Under the pieces are notes generated by a model. That model was not told where the DNA came from. It searched no databases and saw only the letters and a program-made list of their open reading frames with translations. The position numbers and the translations under genes are program-made. From Lachnospiraceae bacterium (GTDB taxonomy: Bacteria > Bacillota > Clostridia > Lachnospirales > Lachnospiraceae): a stretch of 64,000 nucleotides of DNA. The stretch spans positions 1-64,000 of the forward strand of contig JAFVHP010000037.1 of NCBI GenBank assembly GCA_017474455.1, read 5' to 3'. Positions 45,264 to 54,082 of the stretch are shown in pieces. Every line of letters begins with the position of its first letter. Positions within the stretch are counted from its first letter, which is position 1.

Positions 45264-46700
45264 ATGGCAGACAAAAAACTGGTAGAAGAGATCACCTCGA
45301 TGGAGGAGGATTTCGCACAATGGTACACTGACGTATGCATCAAGGCGGAGATGATCGCCTATTCGCAGATAAAAGGCTTTATGGTCATAAAGCCGTGGGG
45401 ATACGCGGTCTGGGAAAGGATGCAGGCACTTCTTGACGCGCGCTTCAAGGCGACCGGCGTTGAAAATGTCTACATGCCCATGCTTATTCCCGAGAGCCTT
45501 CTGAACAAGGAAGAGGAGCTGGTCGAAGGATTTGCCCCCGAAGTCGCCTGGGTCACCTCCGGCGGGAGCGAGCCTCTGACAGAGCGTTACTGCGTCAGGC
45601 CCACGTCCGAAACGCTGTTTTCGGAATTCTATCAGACGGATGTCCATTCCTACAGGGATCTTCCGAAGGTATATAACCAGTGGTGTTCCGTTGTCCGCTG
45701 GGAAAAGGAAACAAGGCCGGTCCTCAGGTCCAGGGAATTCCTCTGGCAGGAAGGCCATACTGTCCATGCGACCGCGGAAGAAGCCAGGGAACGCACGCAG
45801 CAGATGCTGAATGTGTATGCTGATTTCCTCGCGGAGGATATGGCGATCCCGACGGTCAGGGGCCGCAAGACCGACAAGGAAAAGTTTGCAGGCGCCGAAG
45901 CCACATATACCGTCGAAGCGCTGATGCACGACGGCAGGGCACTGCAGTCCGGCACCAGCCACGATTTCGGCGACAAGTTTGCAAAAGCCTATGATATCAG
46001 GTTCACTGACAGGGATAACCAGCTTAAGTATGCCTTCCAGACTTCCTGGGGGCTTTCGACCAGAGCGATCGGCGCTATGATCATGGTCCACGGCGATGAC
46101 AGGGGCCTCGTACTCCCGCCCAGGGTCGCGCCCCTGCAGATCTGCGTCGTTCCGATCCAGCAGAAAAAGGAAGGCGTCCTGGATAAGGCTTTCGAGATAA
46201 AGGAACTGCTGACCGGTGCCGGTTTCAGGGTCAAGGTCGACGATACCGAAAAGAGTCCCGGCTACAAATTCGCGGAATGCGAGATGCACGGTATCCCGCT
46301 CCGTGTGGAGATCGGCCCCCGTGATATTGAAAAAGGCGTCTGCGTGATCGTGCGCCGTGATAACGGGGAAAAGGCTGAAGTAGAGATCGACAAGCTCGCA
46401 GATACGGCTGCAGCCCTTTTGGAGCAGATCCAGAAAGACATGCTGGCGAAGGCGTCGGCATTTATGGAAGAACACACATACAGCGCCTCCGGAGCCGAAG
46501 AGTTCAGGCAGCTCTTTGCGGAAAAGACTGGTTTTGTCAAAGCCATGTGGTGCGGCGACAGGGCCTGCGAAGAAAAGATCAAGGAAGAATTGGGCGTAAC
46601 CAGCCGCTGCATGCCCTTTGAACAGGAAAAGGTCGGCGAGACCTGTGCATGCTGCGGAAAACCGGCTGTTAAGATGGTCTGCTGGGGCAGAGCATATTGA
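45264..46700 (+). CDS. proS: Prolyl-tRNA synthetase (type 3, short form)
   Basis: 478 residues, matching the archaeal/eukaryote-like ProRS lacking the bacterial editing insertion. Class II motifs: YMPMLIPESLL, RPTSETLFSEFY, motif 2 VVRWEKETRPVLRSREFLWQEGHT (span), motif 3 LPPRVAPLQICVVPI region and GLSTRAIGAMIMVHGD. C-terminal zinc-type end with CACCG and final AY. GGAGG six bases before the ATG. Attaches proline to tRNA-Pro. Confidence 0.95.
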   Translation: MADKKLVEEITSMEEDFAQWYTDVCIKAEMIAYSQIKGFMVIKPWGYAVWERMQALLDARFKATGVENVYMPMLIPESLLNKEEELVEGFAPEVAWVTSGGSEPLTERYCVRPTSETLFSEFYQTDVHSYRDLPKVYNQWCSVVRWEKETRPVLRSREFLWQEGHTVHATAEEARERTQQMLNVYADFLAEDMAIPTVRGRKTDKEKFAGAEATYTVEALMHDGRALQSGTSHDFGDKFAKAYDIRFTDRDNQLKYAFQTSWGLSTRAIGAMIMVHGDDRGLVLPPRVAPLQICVVPIQQKKEGVLDKAFEIKELLTGAGFRVKVDDTEKSPGYKFAECEMHGIPLRVEIGPRDIEKGVCVIVRRDNGEKAEVEIDKLADTAAALLEQIQKDMLAKASAFMEEHTYSASGAEEFRQLFAEKTGFVKAMWCGDRACEEKIKEELGVTSRCMPFEQEKVGETCACCGKPAVKMVCWGRAY

Positions 46701-46718
46701 TCGCCGTCCACCGGTCAG

Positions 46719-48059
46719 ATGATGGATTCCGTTCATATAGAACTTCCGGATGAAGTAAAAAAAATAATCAGCACCCTTGAGTCCGCAGGCTTCGAAGCCT
46801 ATGCGGTCGGCGGATGCGTGCGGGACTGCCTGCTCGGCAGGATTCCCACAGACTGGGATATTACGACCTCTGCAGATCCTTCGGATGTGCAGAGGCTTTT
46901 TTACCGTACGATCCCGACAGGGATCGAGCACGGGACGGTCACCGTACGGGAAAAAGGCAGGAATTTCGAAGTGACGACCTTCCGTATAGACGGGAAATAC
47001 AGTGATTCCAGACACCCGGAAAGCGTGACGTTCACATCGTCTCTGCGGGAAGACCTGGCCAGACGGGATTTTACCGTCAATGCGATGGCTTACAGTCCCG
47101 CCGCCGGCATTGTGGACCTTTTCGGCGGGCAGGATGACCTGAAAGACCGCGTCATTCGTGCCGTGGGCGACCCGGAACAGCGTTTTGGCGAAGACGCGCT
47201 GAGGATACTGAGGGCCCTGCGGTTTGCCGCCCAGCTCTCCTTCGATGTGGACAAAGATACGGAAGAGGCCGTCAGAAAGCTTTGCGGGACACTTAGTAAG
47301 ATCAGCGCGGAAAGGATACGGACCGAACTGGAAAAGCTCCTGCTGTCGGAGCATCCGGAACTTCTGGTCAAGGCTTACCGCCTGGGCGTCACAGGAGTGA
47401 TCCTGCCGGAATTTGACAGCTGTATGGTGACTACGCAGAATAACCGCTATCACTGCTATACCGTCGGGATCCATACGGTCGAAGCCATAAAAGCCGCACC
47501 CGCTGACAGAGTCCTGCGGCTTACGATGCTGCTGCATGATATTGCTAAACCGTGCTGCAGGATTATAGATTCCATGGGCAGGGACCGTTTCCCGGGACAT
47601 GCGGATAAGAGCGTGGAAATAGCAGACGCCGTTTTAAGACGCCTGAAATATGACAACGATACCAGAAGGAAGGTCCTGAAACTCGTCGAGCTGCATGATG
47701 AACCGCTGCCGGAAGGAGCCGCGGGCCTCAGGGTCTTTATACATGAGGCGGGCAGGGAACTGTTCCCGATGCTGCTGGAGGTGAAGAGAGCGGATATCAT
47801 GGCGAAAAATCCTTCCATGCGAAAGGATAAACTGGCTGTGATCGACAGGGTGCGGGAAAAGTACGACAGGATCCTGGCCGACGGGGACTGCCTGGGACTG
47901 GATGAACTGTGTGTAAACGGGCAGGATCTGATCGCGCTCGGCATCAGCCCGGGAAAAGAGATCGGAGAGATCTTGAGACGGATGCTGATGGACGTATTGA
48001 ATGACCCGTCCCATAATGAGAAAGAGTATTTATTGGATAAATATGTAAAAGACTCATAA
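46719..48059 (+). CDS. cca: CCA-adding tRNA nucleotidyltransferase
   Basis: 446 residues. Head motif YAVGGCVRDCLLGRIPTDWDITTSA with the DxD metal site, then GTVTV, RRDFTVNAMAYSP and GDPEQRFGEDALRILRALRFAAQL, followed by an HD-type region (LTMLLHDIAKPC, RFPGHADKSVEIA). It builds or repairs the tRNA 3' CCA end. Start may be ATG 46719 or 46722; no ribosome site is clear. Confidence 0.93.
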   Translation: MMDSVHIELPDEVKKIISTLESAGFEAYAVGGCVRDCLLGRIPTDWDITTSADPSDVQRLFYRTIPTGIEHGTVTVREKGRNFEVTTFRIDGKYSDSRHPESVTFTSSLREDLARRDFTVNAMAYSPAAGIVDLFGGQDDLKDRVIRAVGDPEQRFGEDALRILRALRFAAQLSFDVDKDTEEAVRKLCGTLSKISAERIRTELEKLLLSEHPELLVKAYRLGVTGVILPEFDSCMVTTQNNRYHCYTVGIHTVEAIKAAPADRVLRLTMLLHDIAKPCCRIIDSMGRDRFPGHADKSVEIADAVLRRLKYDNDTRRKVLKLVELHDEPLPEGAAGLRVFIHEAGRELFPMLLEVKRADIMAKNPSMRKDKLAVIDRVREKYDRILADGDCLGLDELCVNGQDLIALGISPGKEIGEILRRMLMDVLNDPSHNEKEYLLDKYVKDS

Positions 48060-48094
48060 AAAGCCGCAAAAAACAGCGGAAAAAGCGGTTTTCC

Positions 48095-48123
48095 TTGACA
48101 TCACCGGTCAAAACGGATATAAA
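48095..48123 (+). promoter_or_regulatory. Strong promoter of hup
   Basis: TTGACA (48095-48100), 17 bases, TATAAA (48118-48123), 57 bases before the HU start. Confidence 0.85.
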
Positions 48124-48179
48124 TGAGTTTAGATTCAAGGGCGCAATCCCTTAACATATTTCACAGGAGGAAATACAAA

Positions 48180-48452
48180 ATGAACAAGACTGAGATTGTT
48201 GCTGCGATCGCAGACAGCACCGGATTATCCAAGAAAGATGCTGAGAAGGCTCTCAAGGCTTTCACAGACATCGTGACCGACGAGCTCAAAAAGGGCGGCA
48301 AGGTCCAGTTAGTTGGCTTCGGCACATTCGAAGTCAGCGAGAGAGCTGCAAGAGAAGGCAGAAATCCTCAGACAGGCGCTGTTATGAAGATCAAAGCTTC
48401 CAAGGCTCCCAGATTCAAAGCCGGCAAGGCATTAAAGGATGCTGTGAACTGA
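48180..48452 (+). CDS. hup: HU-family DNA-binding protein
   Basis: 90 residues: MNKTEIVAAIADSTGLSKKDA, then GFGTFEVSERAAREGRNPQTG, the DNA-binding arm of HU/IHF proteins. CAGGAGG lies 10 bases upstream of ATG 48180. Has its own promoter and terminator, and shows the biased codon use of a highly expressed gene. Compacts and bends DNA. Confidence 0.97.
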   Translation: MNKTEIVAAIADSTGLSKKDAEKALKAFTDIVTDELKKGGKVQLVGFGTFEVSERAAREGRNPQTGAVMKIKASKAPRFKAGKALKDAVN

Positions 48453-48483
48453 TCGGTGATTCAGTCGATATGATTCATAGGGG

Positions 48484-48516
48484 TCCGGGAGCGGTTTCTG
48501 CTCCCGGATCGTTTTT
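48484..48516 (+). terminator. Rho-independent terminator of hup
   Basis: TCCGGGAGC (48484-48492) pairs with GCTCCCGGA (48500-48508), then TCGTTTTT. Confidence 0.9.
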
Positions 48517-48537
48517 AGAAGCAAACAAGGACTTTTG

Positions 48538-48776
48538 ATGAGGTTGACAAATACTTAAAGGTGACCAGGCTGATCAAGCGCAGGACTGTTGCCAATGAAG
48601 CCTGCGACAACGGACGCGTCGAAGTGAACGGGCGTCCGGTGAGGGCGTCCTACGAAGTGAAGAAGGGCGACCGGATCACGATCAGGTTCGGAGACAGGGA
48701 GGTCAGCGCGGAAGTGCTGGACACCAAAGAAGCGGTACGTAAGGAAGAAGCAGCGGAAATGTTCCGTTACATATAA
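48538..48776 (+). CDS. rqcP: RqcP/YabO S4-domain protein, with apparent start frameshift
   Basis: The S4 RNA-binding domain is clear: DKYLKVTRLIKRRTVANEA, then GRVEVNGRPVRASYEVKKGD. RqcP proteins stabilise tRNA on stalled 60/50S-type subunits during Ala tailing. The expected start MRLDKYLK is present as ATGAGGTTG at 48538, but the next bases read ACAAA instead of GACAAA, so one G is missing and frame 0 hits TAA. The continuous frame has no start until GTG 48561, which would remove the first helix. AAGG lies upstream of ATG 48538. Either a 1-base sequence error or a damaged gene. Confidence 0.8.
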
Positions 48777-48785
48777 GGAGCAGCA

Positions 48786-49103
48786 GTGATTATGGCCGGA
48801 AGATACAGGGCAGGGAAAAAACGGCAGAACAGATTCAGCATGGTGCTGGCCATGCTTGTTGTCGTGCTGCTTTTGGCTGTCGTTGCAGTCTCCAGTATGC
48901 GGCTTTCCAGCGAATTGAAAGTCAAGGAAAAGAAAAGAGCGGAACTTGAACAGCAGATCCGGGATGAGATCGAACGTTCCAGGGAGATCGATGAGTATGA
49001 GAAATACGTACAGACCGATCAGTACAAGGAACGGGCGGCAAGGGACAAGCTCGGAATGGTAAAGGATGGAGAGACCGTCTTTGAAGACGAGGGCAGCCGT
49101 TAA
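48786..49103 (+). CDS. DivIC/FtsB-like septum formation initiator
   Basis: 105 residues from GTG 48786, AAGGAG six bases upstream. Basic cytoplasmic start, one transmembrane helix (SMVLAMLVVVLLLAVVAVSS), then an extracellular coiled coil (KVKEKKRAELEQQIRDEIER, cited as a span) and the DivIC-type end YKERAARDKLGMVKDGETVF. Acts in the divisome. It lies between rqcP and tilS, the usual Firmicute order. Confidence 0.88.
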   Translation: MIMAGRYRAGKKRQNRFSMVLAMLVVVLLLAVVAVSSMRLSSELKVKEKKRAELEQQIRDEIERSREIDEYEKYVQTDQYKERAARDKLGMVKDGETVFEDEGSR

Positions 49104-50466
49104 GGAACTGTCCTCTTTCATTTTTAAGGAAAAAATACTGCAGAAAAAAGACAGAGTCATCGCAGCCGTATCCGGCGGCGCGGACTCCTGTTTTTTGCTG
49201 CGGATGCTGGATCTTTTAAAGAAAAAGATGGAACTTGAACTGAGGGCAATCCATATCCACCACGGCCTGAGGCAGAGTGCGGACAGGGATGAAGCCTTCG
49301 TGCGGGATCTCTGCCGAGAACTGGGCATCCGGCTTAAGACAGTCCATGTCGACGCCGCGGGCACGGCAAAGGAGCTCGGTATCGGAACAGAAGAAGCCGG
49401 ACGGCTCCTGCGGTACAGGGAATTCGAAAAAGCAGCTCTGGAATGGGAAGAAGAGTCTCCCGGGGAAATGGTGCTGACAGCTCTCGCCCATCACCGTGAT
49501 GACCAGGCTGAAACAGTCCTTTTCCATCTGTGCCGCGGCAGTTCCCTGGCGGGCCTTGCCGGCATGCAGCCCCGCAGCGGGCGTATCATCAGGCCGCTCC
49601 TTGACTTTACCAGGGAACGGATCGAAGAAGAACTGGCCGAGATGAAGCAGGAGTACTGCACTGATGAGACAAACGCGCAGTATGTGTATGCGCGCAACAG
49701 GATCAGAAACGTGATCATGCCGATGCTGAAAAGCAGCGTAAATGAACAGACAGCCCTCCACCTGGCCAGGACGGCGGAGGATGTCCGGGATGCGGAAGAT
49801 TTCCTGTCTGCGGAAACCTCAAAAGCCCTGCTGGCGTGCGCAGCGGACGGACAGGATACCGGGTGCCTTTGTACTGACAGGCTGGTACAGCTCCACCCGT
49901 ATCTGCGTTCCAGGGTCATCTATGAATGCATCGCGCTTGCGGCTGGCAGGAAGAAGGATATCACGCGCAGCCATGTGGAAGCCGTTGAAAAACTGGTCAT
50001 GAGCCGCAGGAACGGAAGCGTGGACCTGGCGTACGAGATCAAGGCTGTCAAAAGCTATGACAGGCTTCGGATGACGCTGCGCGCTGAAAGTGATACAGAA
50101 AGGACAGATGCCCTTTCGGATGCCTTCACCATGAAGGTCATATCCTACAGTATGGCTGAAGATGAGGGACGCAGCATACCCCGCGGCTTGTATACGAAAT
50201 GGTTCGACTATGGTAAAATAGGGCAGTTACCTTGTGTCAGGACGAGGAAGACCGGCGATATGATCGGCATCGGCGGCGGGCACACCAAGAGCCTTCAAAA
50301 GGACATGATCGACTGCCGTATCCCGGCAAAGATCAGGGACAGCATACCGCTCGTCTGCAGCGGGAGCGAGGTCCTGTGGGTGCCCGGCTACAGAATGAAT
50401 CCCGATTATATGGTTACCGGCAGCACGACCAGCGTCCTGGAGATCAAATGGAATGGGGAAATATAG
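49066..50466 (+). CDS. tilS: tRNA(Ile)-lysidine synthetase
   Basis: 466 residues. PP-loop AAVSGGADSCFLLRML near residue 34, then AIHIHHGLR and ALAHHRDDQAETVLFHLCRGS, the N-type ATP pyrophosphatase of TilS. The C-terminal TilS domain is present. Converts cytidine to lysidine in tRNA-Ile so that it reads AUA. ATG 49066 overlaps divIC by 38 bases; the ribosome site is weak, so the start may differ slightly. Confidence 0.92.
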   Translation: MERPSLKTRAAVKELSSFIFKEKILQKKDRVIAAVSGGADSCFLLRMLDLLKKKMELELRAIHIHHGLRQSADRDEAFVRDLCRELGIRLKTVHVDAAGTAKELGIGTEEAGRLLRYREFEKAALEWEEESPGEMVLTALAHHRDDQAETVLFHLCRGSSLAGLAGMQPRSGRIIRPLLDFTRERIEEELAEMKQEYCTDETNAQYVYARNRIRNVIMPMLKSSVNEQTALHLARTAEDVRDAEDFLSAETSKALLACAADGQDTGCLCTDRLVQLHPYLRSRVIYECIALAAGRKKDITRSHVEAVEKLVMSRRNGSVDLAYEIKAVKSYDRLRMTLRAESDTERTDALSDAFTMKVISYSMAEDEGRSIPRGLYTKWFDYGKIGQLPCVRTRKTGDMIGIGGGHTKSLQKDMIDCRIPAKIRDSIPLVCSGSEVLWVPGYRMNPDYMVTGSTTSVLEIKWNGEI

Positions 50467-50468
50467 AT

Positions 50469-50996
50469 ATGCCTGAAAAGATTTCTGTGTTGATAGATGA
50501 GAGCACGATAGAAAAGCGCATCCACGCGCTGGCGGAGCAGATATCCGAAGACTATGCGGGAAAGGAACTCTTTGTCGTCGGTATCCTCAAGGGCGCCAGC
50601 TATTTTATGTGTGAGCTCACAAAGAGGATAACCGTGCCTGTCAGGATCGACTTCATGTCGGTATCCAGCTACGGCGACGATACCAAGTCCAGCGGCGTCG
50701 TCAGGATCGGCAAGGATATCGATTCGCCGCTGGAAGGCAAGAACGTGATCATCGTCGAAGATATCGTGGATTCCGGCAGGACGCTCGCCTACCTGAAGGA
50801 GTTCCTCAAACAGCGCGGCGCTGCCAGTATCGAACTGTGTACGCTCCTGGACAAGCCGGAACGCAGGACGATCGATGTGGAAGTAAAATACATCGGTTTC
50901 TCGATCCCGGACAAATTCGTTGTAGGGTATGGTATGGACTATGCCCAGAAATACCGCAATCTTCCCTATATTGGCGTTATCAGTTTTGACGATTAA
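50469..50996 (+). CDS. hpt: Hypoxanthine phosphoribosyltransferase
   Basis: 175 residues from ATG 50469, two bases after the tilS stop. PRPP-binding motif [17 protein letters not shown] and the N-terminal [19 protein letters not shown] identify a purine PRTase of the HPRT family. Salvages hypoxanthine/guanine. The tilS-hpt-ftsH order is conserved in Firmicutes. Confidence 0.95.
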   Translation: MPEKISVLIDESTIEKRIHALAEQISEDYAGKELFVVGILKGASYFMCELTKRITVPVRIDFMSVSSYGDDTKSSGVVRIGKDIDSPLEGKNVIIVEDIVDSGRTLAYLKEFLKQRGAASIELCTLLDKPERRTIDVEVKYIGFSIPDKFVVGYGMDYAQKYRNLPYIGVISFDD

Positions 50997-51007
50997 GGAC
51001 AGCAGCA

Positions 51008-52852
51008 GTGAATACTAAAAACGAACGAGCAGGCAACCGGTTATTTCTCTGGCTGATCATATTTTTCTTCCTGATCATGTTCTTCCAGATATTCAGGACG
51101 ACTGTCAGCATGCAGACCGTCCCTTATACTTTTGCTGCATTTCAGGAAGATATAAACGCGGGAAGAGTCACCGGTGTCGAGATAATGCCGAATAAGGAGA
51201 CCCCGACAGGCTCCGTGAGAGTCACTTTCTCCGATGAGACAGTAAGGACCCTCAATGTGACCGACGTAACGGAAATAGAGCAGTTCACCAGACAGAAGGG
51301 ACTTGATCCCGTCGTCGATGAGGTCCGCAGGGAAAGCTGGTTTCTGACGACGATAGTGCCGGTCCTCCTCGTGGCGGCGATCTGCCTGTTTTTCTTCTTC
51401 TTTATGAATACGCAGGCCGGCGGCGCCAATGCCAAAATGATGGATTTCGGCAAGAGCCGCGCCAAACTGAACAAACAGGCTGACAAAGTCACTCTTAAGG
51501 ATGTGGCCGGTCTGGACGAGGAAAAGCAGGATCTCGACGAACTGATCGATTTCCTGAAAGATCCGGCGAAATATACGGCGGTCGGCGCAAGAATACCGAA
51601 AGGCGTCCTGCTGGAGGGCGCTCCCGGTACCGGCAAGACGCTGCTGGCCAAAGCGGTGGCCGGTGAGGCGAACGTACCGTTCTTTTCCATATCCGGTTCC
51701 GATTTTGTTGAGATGTTTGTCGGCGTAGGCGCTTCGCGTGTCCGCGACATGTTCGAGGAAGCCAAGAAGAACGCTCCCTGCATCGTCTTTATCGATGAGA
51801 TAGACGCTGTGGCAAGGCGCAGGGGCACCGGCCTCGGCGGCGGCCATGACGAGAGGGAGCAGACCCTTAACCAGCTTCTGGTCGAAATGGACGGTTTCGG
51901 CGTGAATGAAGGCATCATCGTGATGGCAGCCACCAACAGGGTGGATATACTGGATCCCGCGATCCTGCGCCCTGGCCGTTTTGACCGGAAGATCTCGGTC
52001 GCGCCCCCGGATGTTAAGGGAAGAGAAGAGATATTGAAGGTCCATTCCCGCAACAAGCCCCTGGGAGACGACGTCGACCTTAAGAAAGTCGCCCAGACCA
52101 GCGCGGGCTTCACCGGCGCCGATCTGGAGAACCTGATGAACGAATCCGCCATTAAGACCGCCCGTGAAGGCAGGAAATTCATTACCCAGGCGGATATCGA
52201 TACCTCCATGATCAAGATCGGTATCGGTACCGAAAAGAAGAGCAGGATCATATCCGACAAGGAAAAGAGGATCACGGCATATCACGAAGCCGGCCACGCC
52301 ATCCTTTTCCACGTCCTGCCGGATGTCGGCCCCGTGCATACGATCTCTGTCATCCCCACCGGGATGGGCGCCGCCGGTTATACCATGCCGCTCCCCGCAA
52401 AGGATGAGATGTTCCTGACAAGGGGCAAAATGCTGCAGGAGATCATGGTCAGCCTCGGCGGCAGGATAGCAGAGGAACTGGTCTTTGACGATGTGACGAC
52501 AGGCGCTTCTTCCGATATCCAGAAGGCAACTGCCGAAGCGAGAAAGATGGTCACCCGTTACGGCTTTTCATCGAATATCGGGACGATCAACTATGAAGAG
52601 CAGGCGGATGATGTTTTCCTCGGTTACGACCTGGGTCATGCCAACAAGCACAGCGAGCTGATAGCGGGCGAGATCGACCGCGAGGTCAAGGCCATCATTG
52701 ACAGCTGCTATCAGGATGCGAAGAAGATCATTGAACAGCACATCGACGTACTGCACAGCGCAGCACAGCTTCTTATCAGCAGGGAAAAGCTGACAGGAGA
52801 GGAATTCGAAGCGCTGTTCGATACCGGTGCGGCGGAGGAAACGGAAGCATAA
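51008..52852 (+). CDS. ftsH: ATP-dependent zinc metalloprotease FtsH
   Basis: 614 residues. Helices at about 13-31 and 112-135 flank an extracellular domain. AAA module: Walker [19 protein letters not shown], Walker [17 protein letters not shown], second region RPGRFDRKI. Zinc protease site HEAGHAI near 418, third ligand in [19 protein letters not shown]. Membrane quality-control protease. GTG start with AAGGAC upstream, 12 bases after hpt. Confidence 0.97.
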   Translation: MNTKNERAGNRLFLWLIIFFFLIMFFQIFRTTVSMQTVPYTFAAFQEDINAGRVTGVEIMPNKETPTGSVRVTFSDETVRTLNVTDVTEIEQFTRQKGLDPVVDEVRRESWFLTTIVPVLLVAAICLFFFFFMNTQAGGANAKMMDFGKSRAKLNKQADKVTLKDVAGLDEEKQDLDELIDFLKDPAKYTAVGARIPKGVLLEGAPGTGKTLLAKAVAGEANVPFFSISGSDFVEMFVGVGASRVRDMFEEAKKNAPCIVFIDEIDAVARRRGTGLGGGHDEREQTLNQLLVEMDGFGVNEGIIVMAATNRVDILDPAILRPGRFDRKISVAPPDVKGREEILKVHSRNKPLGDDVDLKKVAQTSAGFTGADLENLMNESAIKTAREGRKFITQADIDTSMIKIGIGTEKKSRIISDKEKRITAYHEAGHAILFHVLPDVGPVHTISVIPTGMGAAGYTMPLPAKDEMFLTRGKMLQEIMVSLGGRIAEELVFDDVTTGASSDIQKATAEARKMVTRYGFSSNIGTINYEEQADDVFLGYDLGHANKHSELIAGEIDREVKAIIDSCYQDAKKIIEQHIDVLHSAAQLLISREKLTGEEFEALFDTGAAEETEA

Positions 52853-52995
52853 AACACCGGTCTGTAACAGGCACTGCGGGATGCAAGGCTGCAGAGACCG
52901 GGCTATATTATTGTAAGAAGTGCACAAATTTACACTGTCTCTTTTGTAAAGTTTGTTCATTTGGGTTATTGCGAAAGCTTCTGGGGGGATGGTAC

Positions 52996-53103
52996 TATAA
53001 TGGACGTAAACCCCCAATACATTATAAGTTTTTGCTATACCCCATAAGAGAATACCTTCTCAGAAAAGACAGACTTCCCCGAGCCTGTCTTTTTACTTTG
53101 TTA
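52996..53103 (+). promoter_or_regulatory. degV promoter element and leader hairpin
   Basis: TATAAT at 52996-53001 lies 133 bases upstream of degV, with no good -35 at 17 bases. The leader holds a small hairpin GAGAA/TTCTC (53048-53061) and then AAAAGACAG (53074-53082) pairing with CTGTCTTTT (53095-53103) followed by further T, a terminator-like structure before the coding region. Transcription may be attenuated. The remainder of the 52853-52995 gap shows nothing else I recognise. Confidence 0.45.
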
Positions 53104-53133
53104 AGAACATATACCGAAAGGAGTATAGTCATT

Positions 53134-53982
53134 ATGATCAGGATCATATCGGACAGCACCTGCGATCTTTCCCCGGAACTGAAGGCAAGATACAATATCG
53201 GGATACTTCCTCTCCATATCAATCTGGGCGACAGGGAATACCTGGACGGAAAGGATATCACCCCTGACGATATTTACAGATGGTCCGATGAACATGGCGA
53301 GACTCCCAAAACAGCCGCGCCTTCGATCGCCGAAGCCGCCGACTGCATGAGGCCGTTTCTTGAGGAAGCCGACGAACTGATCGTTTTTACGATCTCTTCT
53401 TCGATGTCCGCCTGCAATAACGTCTGCAAGCTTGCGGCGCAGGAACTGGAAGCGGAGGACCGCATACATGTGGTCGATTCCGCCAACCTTTCGACAGGCA
53501 TAGGCCTTCTGGTCATCGAAGCCGCCGAGATGGCCGCCGCCGGATATACTTCGGACAGGATCCTTCAGGAGATCTACAGGCTGCGTCCCCTTGTCAGGGC
53601 CAGCTTCGTAGTGGACACCCTGGTCTACCTCCACAGGGGAGGCCGCTGTTCCGGCCTTGCCGCCATGCTCGGATCCGCGCTGAAGCTCCATCCCAGGATC
53701 AGTGTCGCGGACGGCGCCATGTCTTCCGGCAAAAAGTTCCGCGGAACGGCCGCCAAGGTCATTCTGGATTATACAAAAGATATGGAAGAAGCGCTCAAGA
53801 ACGCGAAAAAAGACAGAGTCTTCATTACGCATTCCGGATGCAGCAAGGAGATCGTCGAGGGTGTGCGCACCTATCTGGAAGGACTGCATGTTTTTGACGA
53901 GATCCTGGAGACCCGCGCGGGAGGCGTGATCTCATCCCACTGCGGCCCCGGCACATTGGGTGTCCTATTTATTTCGAAGTAA
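53134..53982 (+). CDS. DegV-family fatty acid-binding protein
   Basis: 282 residues from ATG 53134, GAAAGGAG about 10 bases upstream; a longer upstream frame is rejected because it crosses the leader hairpin. MIRIISDSTCDLSPELKARY, TAAPSIAEA, TISSSMSACNN and VVDSANLSTGIG match DegV, which binds a fatty acid for the FakA kinase. A second copy or fakA is not in the window. Confidence 0.93.
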   Translation: MIRIISDSTCDLSPELKARYNIGILPLHINLGDREYLDGKDITPDDIYRWSDEHGETPKTAAPSIAEAADCMRPFLEEADELIVFTISSSMSACNNVCKLAAQELEAEDRIHVVDSANLSTGIGLLVIEAAEMAAAGYTSDRILQEIYRLRPLVRASFVVDTLVYLHRGGRCSGLAAMLGSALKLHPRISVADGAMSSGKKFRGTAAKVILDYTKDMEEALKNAKKDRVFITHSGCSKEIVEGVRTYLEGLHVFDEILETRAGGVISSHCGPGTLGVLFISK

Positions 53983-53985
53983 CGG

Positions 53986-54019
53986 AAAGCGGACAGGAGT
54001 GATCCTGCCCGCTTTTTTT
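53986..54019 (+). terminator. Rho-independent terminator of degV
   Basis: AAAGCGG-A-CAGGA (53986-53998) pairs with TCCTG-C-CCGCTTT (54003-54015), ending in a run of seven T. Confidence 0.9.
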
Positions 54020-54082
54020 AGCATCGGTATTATACTGCCGGCCGGCTGACCGGTGTCATATTCATCATAAGAAAGGAGCAGT

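Noticed and set aside
45129..47600. 823-codon open frame on the minus strand
   Set aside because: Lies antisense to proS and cca, both unmistakable; no ribosome site and low-complexity composition.
51041..52339. Two overlapping minus-strand frames (432 and 377 codons)
   Set aside because: Both are antisense to ftsH, whose motifs are complete.
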